NCBI GenBank assembly: GCA_001910725.1 | Contig: MJGA01000003.1 | Coordinates: 496,001 to 560,000, forward strand | Origin: Phanerodontia chrysosporium | Taxonomy: Eukaryota; Basidiomycota; Agaricomycetes; Polyporales; Phanerochaetaceae | DNA length: 64,000 nt | Direction: 5' to 3' | In this document: positions 34,658-48,619 of the stretch, piece after piece | How positions within the stretch are numbered: position 1 is the first letter of the stretch | Layout of the letters: each line of letters starts with the position of its first letter | Program-made: the position numbers and the translations under genes | Notes under the pieces: model-generated | Databases searched by the model: none | The model's input: only the letters and a program-made list of their open reading frames with translations | Told to the model about the DNA's origin: nothing

Positions 34658-36295
34658 GGTCGGTGCTCGCAGGACGCGGTAGCGCCGGGTTGATCACCTC
34701 CAGTCGGCATCACCCGTAGGTCCGTATATGGAAGGTTAGAACAATCAGTCACGTTCATAGACTCAGAGCAACCGCCAGACATCTCCTGGGTAGTTATTGC
34801 GCAGCTTAGCAATGTGGCTGCGACATCCTTGGAGCTACTAATTTTGTGGCAGATTACAGTATCTATGCTCTTTGCCTCAAGATAGGATTCCACAGTTTTC
34901 CTGACACGCCAATCGTCTCTATCTTACTGTGTTCCTCGCGGTATGCAGTTACCGTATATCCACACCACATGTAATGTGACTCTGTAATACTTGATGGCAT
35001 ATGTTAGTTGCCAGGAATATGCCAAGAAGTCCCCATCTTACGCGAACAAGCCTTACTACAGATACCTACCTTGGACGATCACGGATAGCGGGTCGACACA
35101 ACAACCTCACGAACAATGGACGTGTACTGCGCAGCCTACATTGCGGCTGTGCTACAATAATACCGAACAGATTCAGTACCGATGCCTTTCTCAGAGAATA
35201 CAACCGCAAAGCGATCAAGTCAAGCTTGGGCGTAGCTTACCCCGGCCGTGCGAGCCGTGCCTGAAGCGCATTCTCAATCCCAGGTCAGGACAGATTGTAT
35301 TCGAGTCATCTGGTTCTCATAGTGAAGCTTTGATGTTACCTAGCTCGTTGGATCATCTCACTCGGTTGCGGTCGAAACACCGAGTCTTATAGCTCCCGCT
35401 GCGCCCTCCCCGGTCTGCATCGGGTGGATATCTCAAGTGATATCAACGCGGGCGTGTTGGAAGCATCAGTATCCGGTGGCTGGAAATACATGGGACGGGG
35501 ACCTATCTGCACAGCCGTGAAACCACAGTCAAACGCTATGAAGTTGTTGGAGACGCCGCGCATACCAAAATTATCATTGCACAGGCTCCGCTGCCTGTCT
35601 GCCCTTAGCAAAGCATCCTTTAGTACAATCAATATCAGCCGAGCGATCTCGCTGGAGACAACCAGAATTTATCCGTGAGACTGCGAACCAGAAGACTCTT
35701 CCCATGCTTACGGCCGGAAAAATTCGACGGTCGTGCACACTCCACGTCTCATCTTGCAGGCTGTCCCCGTCAGCAAGCACCGCATGGAGCAAATAGGAAT
35801 GTGAGGGACTCACTTTACGCCGAGACGGCAGCATACCACGCGAGGTTTCTCGGTGCCCGCAACTCGGGTTCACCAACTTGCGGCTGCCGCGAACGGTGAT
35901 CTTGAGGCACCTACCCCTCGCTGCAGCCGGCAGCCCGGAAACGCGCCGTTACCACGAGTTAGTGGTAGTGGAGGTATACACCTCTGAAAGAGGGCCCATA
36001 GCCGCCGCCGGAGCAGCAGAAGGAGGGGAAAGGGTATGGGAGTAACCCTAAGCGCCGGTAACGCCGAGGCAATGGCTGTGAGTAATCGCCATTCTTTGCT
36101 TCCTACACTCAAAGACAGCTAGCCCAAATGAATCAGCAGAGAATTCAAGAGCGAAGACCATTTGTCCTGAAGTATTCCTCGGGCATCTTGAGGACGGGAA
36201 GGCATAACGGAACGATATTGATCAATACAAGCTGTTGGTACATTCATCCGCAAAACATGGTAGGCGAGAGAAACAAAAGGTAGAAGGTGAAGCGG
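34658..36295. other. Gene-poor interval
   Basis: About 1.6 kb between the uL1m start and the CSN2 stop. Small open frames lack domains or good splice structure. No repeat structure was seen. Confidence 0.45.
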
Positions 36296-38295
36296 TCAGC
36301 CCCAGCGGGGCTCGAGTTCACGAGGCGAGAACATCTCTGCAGACATGCCTGCCTCGGGGCCACCTCTACTCGCACCGGGTGCCTTGTTGATCACTGCAGA
36401 ATGAACGGACTCGAGCGCATCCGTCCACTTTTCCAAGGCAGTGTACCGCTTCTTCTCCAGTGCTTGCCTGCAGATGTGATACTAAGTGAGACATTGTGCA
36501 CGTCGAGGACAAAAAGCACATACTTCTTGTCTAGTTCTAGACGCATGGCGACTTGGTCGATTCGTCCTTCCACCTTGCCTTCCAAGATCAACCCTATGAG
36601 AAGTTCCTCCACCTCCTCGAGGTCGACATTCAGTTGCTATCGATTGGGGTCAGGTGAGAATTAAAGCATATCTAGGCTCCTGACAGACCTTTGCAAGGAA
36701 AGTCAGCTCCAGACGAGTGTACGGCTTGATGAGGTCGATCAAGTATTGCGTCCTGAGGCTACGCAAGAGATCACCAATGTATAGGCGAATGAACGGGTCA
36801 TCCATGATCGTGGTGCGGTTTTCTAGATCGCAAGTGAGACCAGTACATCACATTTGACAGAAGCGCTTTGTATACCTCGTAAAATCTTCTCGGCAGCGTG
36901 AACGTCACGTCGCTGGTAAGCGTCCACCAGGTCTGTCATCGCCTTGATCTGCGGATCGTTCTTGTAGCTATGGAGCTGTCAGTACATGTCATCACAACTG
37001 TAAAAAGGGCACATACGGCTTGGTCTCCTGACTGTCGAAGGGGTTGACCTCGCTTCCCGTGAGCATGTTCGCAAGCACAAGATACTTTAGCACTTGTATA
37101 CGCTGGGGAGAGCCGGCCTCATCGTAGTTCTTGAAAGAGTCAAAGAAATCTTCGGTTGCGCGGGCCCAATTACCTGTAGGAGTCGCTGTAAAATTACGAG
37201 CGGGTAATCATGATATCTGGCGCACCTTCACCCATCCACATCTTACCGCCACATTCCTTGATGACGCCTAGGATTCGTGGATGTGGAATGGCCGATCGTA
37301 CCGAGTTCGCAGCGTTGTAGATTTCCTGCATTTCGTATCAGAACCGCGGTGACGGGAGCTGCGGGGTCATTCGTGCCTTTAACTTCTTGTAGTTCTTCGT
37401 CTCGTTGTACATCTGGATCTCGAGAGCATAAATTTCAAGGAGCTGTGTACCCTTTTGCGCTTGGTCTTCGCCTTCTACATTGGTGGCGGCGTGCAGATCA
37501 CGAATCAGCTAGATGGGAGGTGAACAGCTAGAGAACGGTACGTAGGTGCGGGACATACTCTTGCTAGGCGTCCATATTCCTTCCTATCCAGCCAAAGCTT
37601 GGCTAGATTGAGGTTGGTCTTCGCCGAAAGCCGCTGAAGTTCTCGGTTAGCCAGCGCGATGTAGCATGGTGTCAGAAACGTACGTCGTTCCTTGCTTCCT
37701 GCAGCGCCTTCTTGGTAGCCTGATAAAATTGCTCCAAGATATCGACATCCACCGGGCCGCCTTTGCCACCGCCAACGTAATTGAGGATGCCATTGATTGT
37801 CTTCTCGGAGTAGTTACGCGTGACCGCGGACTTGGTGTACGTCAAAAGTTCCTGGTATGTTTTCAAAGCGTCTTGCGGTCTTCGCAATTGTAGAAAGAGT
37901 ATCTTGGTTGATTGCTTCAGTGCTTTGAAGCCCCTTGGTGCATAGTGAGGATATGAGGACTGCACCAGAACTCAGCTGCGTACCAGTCCCCTTTGTCCCC
38001 TTCCTTGTCCACTATTGCTCTGAACTCCTTGAGAGCTTGCTCGGGATTGTCCTCTTTCTTCGCTGAGCGGGAGTGAGTTTCCGCGTCTGATATCGGCCAT
38101 CCACAGTGCACCCACACTTGGCCGTATAATACATGTTCTCAATGTCGGCAGTCCCGCCCTCATCTCCGCTACCCTCATCGGAGTAGTCAAAGCCGTAGTC
38201 CTGCAGCACGGTCACCGTCTTACTGCGTACACGATACAGCAGAAACCTACCTCGTCCTCGCTGCCCTGCATGTAATCGGCATCATCGTCATCCAT
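36296..38295 (-). CDS. COP9 signalosome subunit 2 (CSN2)
   Basis: A multi-exon gene starts [15 protein letters not shown], then [16 protein letters not shown], the acidic N-terminus typical of CSN2. The TPR-like/PCI core follows: [80 protein letters not shown]. The PCI winged-helix end has [20 protein letters not shown] and [20 protein letters not shown], then a 35-residue tail ending EPRWG. This matches animal and plant CSN2 throughout and is distinct from proteasome Rpn6. CSN2 helps the signalosome bind cullin-RING ligases for deneddylation. Length is estimated at 480-500 residues. It is divergent from Fab1. Confidence 0.94.
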
Positions 38296-38830
38296 GGTGG
38301 CGTGATATCCTACGTCTCACTCAGTGCACGGGAGGATCATCGAGCAAAAGCCATCTCACAATGTTCGCAATGGAGTTGCAGGCAAAAATTGTTATGGCGA
38401 GGCTGCCACTGACCTCGCTGGATGCGGAGAGACAAGCGTGCGCCGTGCACCGCATGCGTTCCCCCGTGTACGCGTTCATTGGGCGCCTACCCCACGTGGA
38501 CTGATGAACGCGTCTGGCGCTTGCAAGGTTCCGCTACCAAGAAATGGGTCTAGAGAGATTTTCTTTACTCTGATTGTCTGGTGCAAGGCAATGATAGGAA
38601 TCAGGGTGTACCGATACATGAACTCGTATCCAGTCAGGATTGTTATGACACGGGTTACCCAGCGGGTGTCCATACACTTCCAGCATCTCCGAGACCTATA
38701 GACGCCCTGATTATGTCCATTTCGGGCCGTCTTGAACTAGCACACTTGCGAATATTCACCGGTACCGTCAAGACCACTACTCTCCACTCATTCATGACTT
38801 TCATGCTATGAACGCGATCCATGAACTATC
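38296..38830. promoter_or_regulatory. Divergent promoter region of CSN2 and Fab1
   Basis: A 535-bp spacer between opposite starts. No gene is supported inside and no clear TATA box was identified. Confidence 0.4.
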
Positions 38831-41800
38831 ATGACAGGCAACGCACTCATGGACTCTCCAAAGTCTACCACTCCTAATCCTCCGCTCGGGAGCACTGCTT
38901 CTACCAGGTCTCGCAGCAGCTCAAAGTTGGAGGATGTCACTAGTCTCACTACTTCTAACCCGTTCGCAGAGGAAGACGAACATGAAAACTCCTCTTATGC
39001 CATCGTCTCCTCTATCTTCTCAAAGGTCAAGCATACCTTGGCTGCTCCTCTCACCTCCGCCACCTCCACTCCCTCTCCGTCTGTGAACAATGCAAGTACC
39101 CCTCAGACTGGCACTGGTCACGAAGTCCGCCGACCGTCTATACCGACGTCGAGCTCGAACGTGTCCAATAAGTCCAACCTTGATCGCAGGAACCCCTTTC
39201 CTACTTTCGCTACCAAGACCCTAGCTGAGCCGACCGTTTCTGCAACACCAGCCATCTCAGAGCCTCTGCCCGCGTTCGGTGAGCTGGAAAGAACGCCTTC
39301 GCAAGGGGCCTCGATATATTCTCCCGGAGGCAATGACAGCTCAGGATACGGAACCTTCATCCCTGGATTCCCTATGCCAGACAGCGATGCACGAAGCATC
39401 CGGACTACTGCCAGTGTCAATAACTTCAAGAGAACCGCGTCCGTCTCGAAGGTCATACGTAGACTGCGTGGGGAAGGTATGTTTTCTTACGGTCCAAAGC
39501 TACGCAATCCATTAATCGGAAGTTCAACGAAGGTCTGTCGCGCGATTATTGGATGGACGACGAGTTATGCAAGGAGTGCTATGACTGCAAGAGCGTCTTT
39601 ACTGCTTGGCGTAGGAAGCACCACTGCCGGATTTGTGGTGTGTTTCTTCATTATGCATGTCTATGAAAGCATTCTGAGATTTGACAGGCCAAATCTACTG
39701 CTCAAGATGCGCCTCTCATATTATCAAGGGTCACCGGTTTGGACATGACGGTGCGATACGCGTATGCAACCTTTGTCTCGACAAGCTGCAGACTGTCGAG
39801 GAAGATGATGACGATTCTCGGTCAATCGTATCATCGACTACTTCTCCTTTCGCTGCGCACCAGCTAGGCTCTGATGCTAGGCTATTCAACATGGCGCATC
39901 TACCCCAATCACCCTTCGCTGCATCTCAGCTTTTCGGTCGTAATGATTCATTCAGTCTGTTCTCTATCGCAGAAACGAGACGACCATATTCTGGCTCAGA
40001 TGACAGCGGCATGGGATCGCGATCTGTGACTCCGGACTTGGGCGACGCTCCGCAACACGTTCCTTTCCGCCGTACACTCACGGAGGAGGAGAAAGACCCC
40101 ATACCGGTATCTGATCAGTTTGGACCAGAGAATACGTCCGCTAATGGCTCGAAGACCCCCGTGGACTTCCCTGTCACCGTTCCTGTCGCCCTGAACGGCT
40201 CCTCCGCTAGCACAGTTGCCTTCCCTGTAAGCTCACCGGAGCAAGCATATGGGTTCGACAGCCCTGGAGGGATCAGGTCGCGCTATAATTCGTTTGCGGA
40301 GCTGCATGGTCCATCCTTTGTCCGTAGTCGCGTCCATAGTCGCCTTGGTGAAATAGAGGCTGGCGAACCAGGCTGGAGAACGCGACGAGAAAGCACTGCG
40401 TATGTGTAGTTGGTCACCTTGTACGCGTAATGCTGATCAGCTTCTCTAGGTACGCTCAGGAGCTCAACACGATATCAATGTTCCATTTGCGCATTATGTT
40501 ACGGCAGTTGCTAACTACCGAGAACATACCCAACATACGAGAATGGGAAGAGACACTTTTGAAGCTTGCCTTGCGCATTGCTCGAGAGTTGACCTTCACT
40601 GCTCATCCGCATCGTCAAGGGGCCGATATGGACGTGCGACGCTACGTGAAGATCAAGAAGATCCCTGGTGGCTCTCCGAGGAACTCCGAATATGTCGATG
40701 GCGCGGTGATTACGAAGAATGTAGCCCATAGGAATATGTTGCAGAAGCAGCGCAATCCGCGAGTCATGTTGGTCACCTTCCCCCTCGAGTTCCAGCGTGT
40801 TGAAGGCCAGTACGTTCACTTCGGCCAGATCTTGCTCCAGGAGAAGGACTACCTCGGTAATCTCGCAAGCCGGATAGCGGCTCTCCGCCCTCACGTCGTC
40901 CTAGTCGAGAAATCGGTATCAAGGCTGGTCCTAGATGCCCTTGCGGATCGTAAGATAGCCGTTGCTCGTGCGGTGAAGCCTAGTGCTATTCAGTTCGTCG
41001 CTCGTATGACCCAGGGGGACGTATTCTCTTCCATAGACAAACTCGCTTTGGAGCCGCGCCTCGGACACTGCGGAAACTTCCAGGTTCAGACCTTCGACCA
41101 TCCCCTCATTCCTGGTCGCCGGAAGACCTACATGCGATTTGAAGGATGCAATAGAGAGATGGGTTGTACTATTATTCTTCGCGGGGGCGACATCGACGTC
41201 CTCAAGCGGGTGAAGAAAGTTACTCGTTTTCTCGCCTTCATAGTACGCAATCTTCGCCTGGAAACACACCTTTGGAAAGACTCCGTCATCACCCTTCCCG
41301 CTTTGTCGAGGACGGCGACGCCTTCTGCTGCCATCACCTCTGCCGCAGATGTTCTGTCCCCTACGAAGGCTACTTCACCTCTGGCGCAAGACGATACTCA
41401 GTCAACCATAGGCTCTCCCGCATCAGATAGTGAGGACCTCCAAGGCGAAGAAGCAGAACAGAGGCGCCTTTCAAGACGTATCCAGGAGTCCTTGGAACCC
41501 TATGAGAAGACGTTCATTTCAGTCTCTGCCACTCTTCGCTTCCCGCCACCGTATCCTATCAGGCGTATGAAGGAATTGGACGACGAGCTGCGCCGCGTGA
41601 AACAAGAATGGGAAGACGATCTTGTACGGCGTGAAGAGCGACCTTGTCATGCCAGCCACCAGCAAGAGGAAACGATAACGCAGCAGCCTACGCCAAGTCT
41701 AGTTGTACCTTCAGCTGTGGACACTAGCGATCTTGTTGCTCAGATAGATTCATTGCAGGTGCCGGATATGTCGAGGACTCCTACTCCTGGAATTCCGCCC

Positions 41801-44800
41801 TCTGACCCTCCTGATTACTTCACCCTCCCTCGCACTCCTTCATGTTCATCTCTGCTTCCCACCTCCGCCCTCGCTTCACCAGCGCCGATCATCATCGAGG
41901 AGAAGCCGATTAAACCGAAAACAGCTGAGGACATCGCGCTTGAGAGCCGGCTGAGTTACGTCAAGTGGCAGCATGAAGAGCAGCGTCGGATTTGGGAGTG
42001 GTATCTGCGGAAGAACAGGGATGACTTCGACGTTGAGAAGTATCAATGCATCAGTCTCTGGGAGTTCACATTGCCGATAGCTGAGTACGGGCTGCACCGC
42101 GCTTGCTTCGCCCCTCAACTGCGGTATATCACCTTCTATGGCGAGAACGACTGTACGCTCGGCCAATTCATTGAGAAGTCTGTTCGCGACACCCTGATCA
42201 AGTTCCTCGACCCAAAGGCGATCTGCGAAGGCAAAGGTTGCGGACAGCCCATCGCACGCCATTGCAAGGTATATGTCCACAATGAAACTCGCCTATTCGT
42301 TGCTGTGGAGCAATGGGACGGCCAAATAACCGACCCAATGGGTCACCATGCACACGCATCTCCAGAGAGCATTATCACCTGGAGCGCGTGCCGACTTTGC
42401 GGGTCTGCGACTCCTTTCATCCCTGTTTCCGAGGAGATGCAGAGGTACTCATTTGCCAAGTTCCTCGAGCTGCACTTCTATCCCGCCGACGTACAGCTCG
42501 TGCAAGGCGCAGGTTGTCAGCACAATATCTACAGGCACCATATCCGCTACTTCGCCAACCAGGGGATGACTGTCCGGTTCCAGGCAGATTCTATCGTTCT
42601 ACACGAAATCGTTTACCCACCAATGCGGATTCGGGTGAGACCCGAGGCTCAGCTGGAGATCAAGAACCGGGACTTCGAAAGGTTACATCACCGAAATAAC
42701 ATGTGGTACTCTGCCCTCATCGACGATTTGAAGTTGATCAACATCGATGCGGCCACGGGAGACGAGGACGCGGACGCAATACTGACGGCTCAAATCAATG
42801 CTTTAATTCTTCGCGCTGAGATGGAAAAGAACGAGGTCACGAAGTTCATCAACAAGGTCTACATGGAGTCTGCGCCCACAGATACGCTGGCTCTCAATCA
42901 AGTGCGCGCGAGGCGTCAGGATCTTATCGTCGCCTGGCAGGCCGATTTTGACAAGCTACCGAAGCCAAGGCTTACACAGTTGGTTGACAAGAACTTCAGG
43001 CGTATATCTGCATTCGATACGGTACGCGCCATCTGGCCACGGAGGGAGTTGGACTTCCTTCATGGACTTTCAGCCAATGCCTCGGAAGCTGAGGATTACA
43101 GCAGCCGGGGGTCAAGGAGGGTCACCGGAGACACGTTCATCTCGTCCGCATCCGAAGCATCGGAGACTGAGTCTGTTGTGGAAGAACCTCTGCCTCAATC
43201 TGAGATAGAGCCGAGTCCTGCATTGGCCACCCCTGCCGTAGAGCCAGGTTCGGATGTAGCGCCGTTGTCGCCAAAGTCTGACGGAGAGAGCGATTCGACC
43301 ATTGGTGCGCCTGTGGGCGAGCGCAATGCCCTCGCAGACGAAGCTATCTTTCCTTCGGTACGTTTACTTACCCCTCGCTGCATGCAGTACGTTGACAGAC
43401 AAGTAGGACGCACCAGAACCCGAGAAGCCTGCAGTTGGTGAAGAGCCACAGGCCGAAGATCGCCCATCTCACATCATGTCGCGATTGCCTAGGCGGTCAG
43501 CACAGCACCCTAGCGTCGCTGAACTGGTCCAGAGGTATCAAGAGTACCTCCCTCCGCAAGGTGTTGAGGAGCTCGCAAAGACTGCGCTGCAACCAACGAA
43601 CCCATTGTCCGAGAATGAGCAGGAGGTCAACCGCATCATCTCTGCACGCTCGCGAGTAAGGGGCAAGAGGAGTCAGCAGTTTCTGGCGAGGAAATCATCC
43701 ATGTCTGATTTCGAGTACGGGTACGCCGCGAACATTGCCCCGAAGTACCTGACCCATAGGAGGCCCGGAGGTCAAACGCAGCACGCTAGCCGCATACCTG
43801 GTCCTACTGTTGGTTCATTCGAGTCTCGGATGACGTCGCGGCGTTCATCCCCCGACAAACGCCCTACTTTCTCTCGCATGCATACCGATGCAACCATCCG
43901 AGTCGGTCGCGCCTCCCCTCCTCCATCCAGACAGGGCACTACCAGTCCATTCATCCCGAAGAATAAGGGCAAAGGGACTCTCCGTGCCGTGCCCTCCAGA
44001 GACAGGTTGTCTGTCGCTCGGCCGACGAGTAGCTCGGGTGCCAAAGCAACGGTCAAACGGTCCAACGCGCCAGGTACAAAGGTCTCTAACATCGCGAAGC
44101 ATTTCGAGCGCATCAACAGAGACAACGAACGTGCTAATCGTCGGTACGCCGTCATCCGAGGACGCCGAGCGCGTCCGGTTGCGACAGCCCGGGCAAAGGT
44201 AGAGATTCTAGAGAGTATCAAAGACGCGATGAAGGATGACGAGGAATCGGATGACTCTGGACATAGCGAGGCGGACGACGAAGGTGGAGGAGACGAGGAC
44301 GAGAATGAGCGATCCCCCAAAGAATCGCTTTCGCCACCATCTGGCACCACGGATGCCCATGTAGAGCAGGAGCAGCAAGCTGTGCCCTCCGTGGAATCGG
44401 AAGAGTTTCCCACGCAAGACCAGCCTGCTGTCGTTCTTGAACCTCCTAAGGAAGACAGGCCCGGCCAAACACCTACCTCTAATGTCCAGATACTCAACTC
44501 GGCGCCGCCATCGCCTGCAATGCCGCCCATTCCGACCACCCCAGCAATATCTCCGCCGGACCTCGACCTCGCAGGCCCCGCTGGTGAACGTACTTCCATC
44601 CTCAAGACTCTCGCCGGCTTCTGGCCTCAGACGCAGCCGGCCCGTCAGCTCAACGAAGACGACCCCATGGCCGACCCGGAACATATCTTCCGCGATTCTT
44701 CTATGGTTGTCAGAACCGATGAGCCTACTTCGATCATCGCTCTGGCGTTGAAGTAAGTAATTCATCCTAATATTGATCATGTCCTTTTCACAGTTTGGTG

Positions 44801-46241
44801 CAGTTCTCCTCAATACAGGGATATGTTGATAAAGTCTCGCGCGGAGAAGCGACAAGCCCGAGAACCTAAGCTTACCGATGGAGGCGAAGCATTCATGCCC
44901 GACGACCTTTCCGTCGCTGAGTCGTCGTCTACTTGGGGGGTTGTCAACGTAGACTCTACCGACGACACAGATCCTACGGAGGAATTGCGTGTCCCGTCAT
45001 CAAAGTATCCATGGGCAATCTGTGAGCACCTCATACTTCCTCCGCATGAGTGTTGGCTGAACCCCTTTCTCAGCTTTCGAAAGTGGTGGTCTCACCATCA
45101 GTTGCACAGTGCTTTTCGCAGAACAATTCGATGCACTTCGCAGGACTTACGACTGTGAAAAAAGCTTGATTGAGTCACTTGCTAGATGTGTCAAGTGGGA
45201 TGCGAGCGGCGGGAAGTCAGGGTCAGCCTTCCTGAAGACTCTCGGTAAGGATGCATCGCCAGGCCTGGTTGACAGTATCGTCTGACGACCATTCCAGACG
45301 ACCGCTTCATCGCGAAGGAGCTGTCCAGGGCAGAACTTCAGGCAATGGAAACATTCGCGCCGGCATATTTTGATTACATGTCATCTGCCGTCGTCGCTCA
45401 TGTGAGTTCAGTCCGTGGGATGTGGGATTGGGACTGATCTTCCTATTTCCCCAAAGCGACCGACACTCCTCGCAAAGATCTTCGGCTGCTACAAGATTAG
45501 CTTCAGGAAGACCCACAAGGACAAGGGAAACCGGTCAAAGCCTACTCAGATGAATCTTCTCGTCATGGAAAATCTGTTCTACGACCGACGTTTCTCCAAG
45601 ATTTACGATCTTAAAGGGTCTACCCGAAACCGTCATGTCCAGTCAACCGGTCGGGAAAACGAGGTCCTCCTGGATGAGAACCTTGTCGAAAGTCAGTATC
45701 GCTGTCTCTTCTGTATGCGCGAAGTATTCATGCAGAACATAGCCGCTCACTTGTCCCCTTTCTACTTGCGAGAACATTCGAAACGAATCCTTCGTGGAGC
45801 ACTCTACAATGACAGCAAGTTTCTCGCAGACATTAACGTCATGGACTACTCTCTGGTTGTCGGCGTGGATAGCACGAATAATGAGTTAGTAGTGGGCATT
45901 GTCGGTGAGGGACATCGAACAACGGAAAAACTTACGCCAGCTGACATTCACGCTAGATTACATCCGCACGTACACCTGGGATAAAAAACTGGAAAGCTGG
46001 GTCAAGGACTCCGCTTTCCTCGGCGGCGCGAACAAGGGGGAGCCGACGATCATTGGCCCTAAGCAATACCGACAACGGTTCCTTAGCGCGATGGAGAGAT
46101 ACTTCCCCTTGGTAAGCGGAGTAGGTTGGCCACAACGGGGATATACTAACGTCATGGTAGGTGCCTGACCGCTGGATGAAGCAACATGATGCTCCGGAGG
46201 AAGAGGGCAACAATCTTTTGGAACTCTGGCCTGACTGGTGA
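38831..46241 (+). CDS. FAB1: Fab1/PIKfyve phosphatidylinositol-3-phosphate 5-kinase
   Basis: A large multi-exon gene, about 2,200 residues. The N-terminus is Ser/Thr-rich. The FYVE finger (about 39534-39790) has WMDD, the RRKHHCR motif and CxxC pairs, and is split by an intron after CRICG. The CCT/TCP1-like region (40700-41270) includes [21 protein letters not shown] Cys-rich segment has [14 protein letters not shown] and SACRLCGS. The C-terminal lipid-kinase domain (about 45060-46240) contains [24 protein letters not shown] and the catalytic-site element [13 protein letters not shown], and ends [10 protein letters not shown]. The enzyme makes PI(3,5)P2 on endosomes and the vacuole. Domain order is the family standard and all key motifs are present. 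The start could lie at either of two nearby Met codons. Confidence 0.95.
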
Positions 46242-46439
46242 TCGTATTCATATTTGTTCTGTTCTATTCACATTACCTGGAGATCATTGTAATTTCTGGA
46301 CACGCCGGCCATGATCATTTGTACACGCATGCACATAACATTGTACCACCATGTATAATTCTCGCCTGTCTGTAGACAGCGGCTTACAAGTAGTCTGGAA
46401 GCACGGACGGAACCATGTAATGTAGTCACGCAGGTCATA
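46242..46439. other. Convergent intergenic spacer
   Basis: A 198-bp spacer between the Fab1 and LTV1 stops; 3' untranslated sequence only. Confidence 0.5.
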
Positions 46440-48269
46440 TTACAGTTTTCGCATCTTAGCCTTGTCTCGCTCGGATAACCGCTTCGCCTGCTGTTTGATT
46501 TCGGATGAAAACTGCTCCTTAGTTGCTTTCTTCTCCGCTCGGCGTTGCTGTTTCTCGGCTTTGACAGCCTGCTTGCGAGCTTTCTTTTCCTCCGCGGACT
46601 CGTTTTTTGAGCGAGCGACGGTAACCCGCAACGCTGAAGGACATTTTAGCTAAGACTCGGTAGCTCAACAGAGAAAGCTCTTACGCTTATCATTCTCCTC
46701 ATCTTCCTCTTCGATGGTAGAGATCTGCCGACCTTTCGAGGCACGCGTAGGGTACTTTTGACCGTCGATGGTAGGAAACCCTGTTTTCGGGTCGAGTTGG
46801 ATTTTGGGCACATGCTTTGCTTGGCGAGCACGAATCAACCGTGGGTGATTCTCCAGATTGCTGTAAGTAGCTGCACACTAAGTCAGCTGAAGCACGCCTC
46901 GGGACTAAGAGGAGAACTTACACAGGATGGTTTCGCAATCCCAGCGCTCTTTTTCCTCGTCAACGTCGATAGGCATAAGGATGTCTTCGTCGCTCGCGCT
47001 ATCCTCTTCGTCGCGAATCTTCGCTTCGCCTAATGCCTTGCGGATGGTGTCAAGCTTCTCCGTGGGGGTATCTCCTGCAAGCACCGGGCGCATTTTGCCC
47101 CCGACAATCTCGTAGTTTTCCAGGAACTCATTCATCATGTCATTGAAGTCTGCGCGAGAAGTAATGAGCTCTGGCGCAGAGTCACCATCCGAGCCTTCAT
47201 CTTCGTCATCTTCATCGGACTCGTATTCTCTCTGGATCTATAACGCATTTCGGTAAAGATTTGTACCACAGATGATGCGCTTCTAAGCATTACCTGATCG
47301 AATCGCTCGTCCAACGTAGTCAGACCTTCATTGCGGAACATGGACGAGCTGCTCATGCTGTAGCCGGAGGCGTCTGAAGCACCCTTGCGCCGTTTCTTGC
47401 CACCGATGACGGAGAACTGAGGAAGGCTGCCAATGGTGTCACCACCGTCGGAGAATTCGTCCAGGTCGGAGTCGTATTCCACTGCAGCGGTCTTCTGCTC
47501 CTTCTTGAAGCGAGCGAACCTAGCTTCCCAGCCTTCGTCCTCGCCCTCGTCCTCTCCATCGTGCGCACGCCCTTCTCCATTATCTCCTAGACCCTCCTCC
47601 GCAAAGTCGAAATCCACGTACTCGTCGGGACCTCGCTCACCTTCCGCCACAAGCTGTCCGAAGAAATCATCGTCCAGGTCCTCGTCTACGAATTCCTCAT
47701 CCTCCAGAGCTTCGAGGACTTGCCTCAAGTGTGGGTCCATGTCAGGCTGAAAGCCCGCTATTGAGGAGGGGACGGCCTGCTGAGACTCGTAATTCCTTGG
47801 TACCTCCGAGGTGGAAGGAAGAGCCTCCGCCGGAAGGTCGAGGAGAGTGATGGGATCCTTGCCTTTGGCCTTGCTCTTCGCTTTGGACTGGGAAGGTGCT
47901 TCGATGAGGATACTTTCGACACCTTCCTCATGCACACCGACAGGCTTCAAGTGCTGCATGTAGTCGTACTCGGTGTCGTCGAAGTAAATGCCATAGGCTG
48001 CCGCCTCGCCAATATTTCCCCGCTCGAGGTCTTTAGGATCAAGGTCATGCTCGAGATCCGCGCGGGTTTTTCCCTAGAGAGACGTTATTAACGAGTAGAA
48101 TACGCATAAGCTCAGGTCACACCTTCCTGGCGTTACCTCTCTCGACCGCCTTCAGGACATGCTGGCTCGCCTCTGGGTCATGGATGAGGGGATCCCGCTG
48201 AGAGCGATGGACGAGCTGGAAGTGTTTTGCGCCTGGCTGCCTAAATATCGACTTGGACTTCGGCGGCAT
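46440..48269 (-). CDS. LTV1: LTV1 40S ribosome biogenesis factor
   Basis: The start MPPKSKSIFRQPGAKHFQLV runs into HRSQRDPLIHDPEASQHVL, the LTV1 N-terminal signature. GIYFDDTEYDYMQHLKPVGV is equally diagnostic. The middle is strongly acidic (EEFVDEDLDDDFFGQLV). DFNDMMNEFLENYEIVGGKM is the conserved central helix. The C-terminus is Lys/Glu/Arg-rich coiled coil ending AKMRKL. About five exons are present, with introns near 48120-48074, 47294-47237, 46919-46876 and 46683-46636. LTV1 associates with pre-40S particles and Rps3 and aids nuclear export and late maturation. It is convergent with Fab1 and divergent from TAF2. Confidence 0.93.
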
Positions 48270-48619
48270 TGTGTTGTATCTTATCCCTAGGACAGCGAAG
48301 GGCGTGCAGGCAGAGGAAAGTATGCCTGGCGCCTAGCCGTTCAGCGGGAAAGTCAAGCGTCCCGATCAGATGGGATCTCCCAATCGGGAGATCGCTTACG
48401 TAAGGCATTCGCGTGAGGTGTGGGCAGCATCGGTCACCTCAACGAGCAGCTGCAAGTCGTTCCCGTTGTCGTCGACTGCGGCGGACACTCCCATCTCCTT
48501 GCTCACTCAGCTCTACACATCCTGCTTTCTGCTCCTTTCTTTGCGTATAGCTGCGGTTCTCCTTTGTGGCCATCTGGCGACGGTTCAAGTCCAGGAGTGC
48601 ACTTTCAGGAGATCCGAAC
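48270..48619. promoter_or_regulatory. Divergent promoter of LTV1 and TAF2
   Basis: A 350-bp spacer between opposite starts, with pyrimidine-rich stretches on the TAF2 side. No gene is supported. Confidence 0.4.
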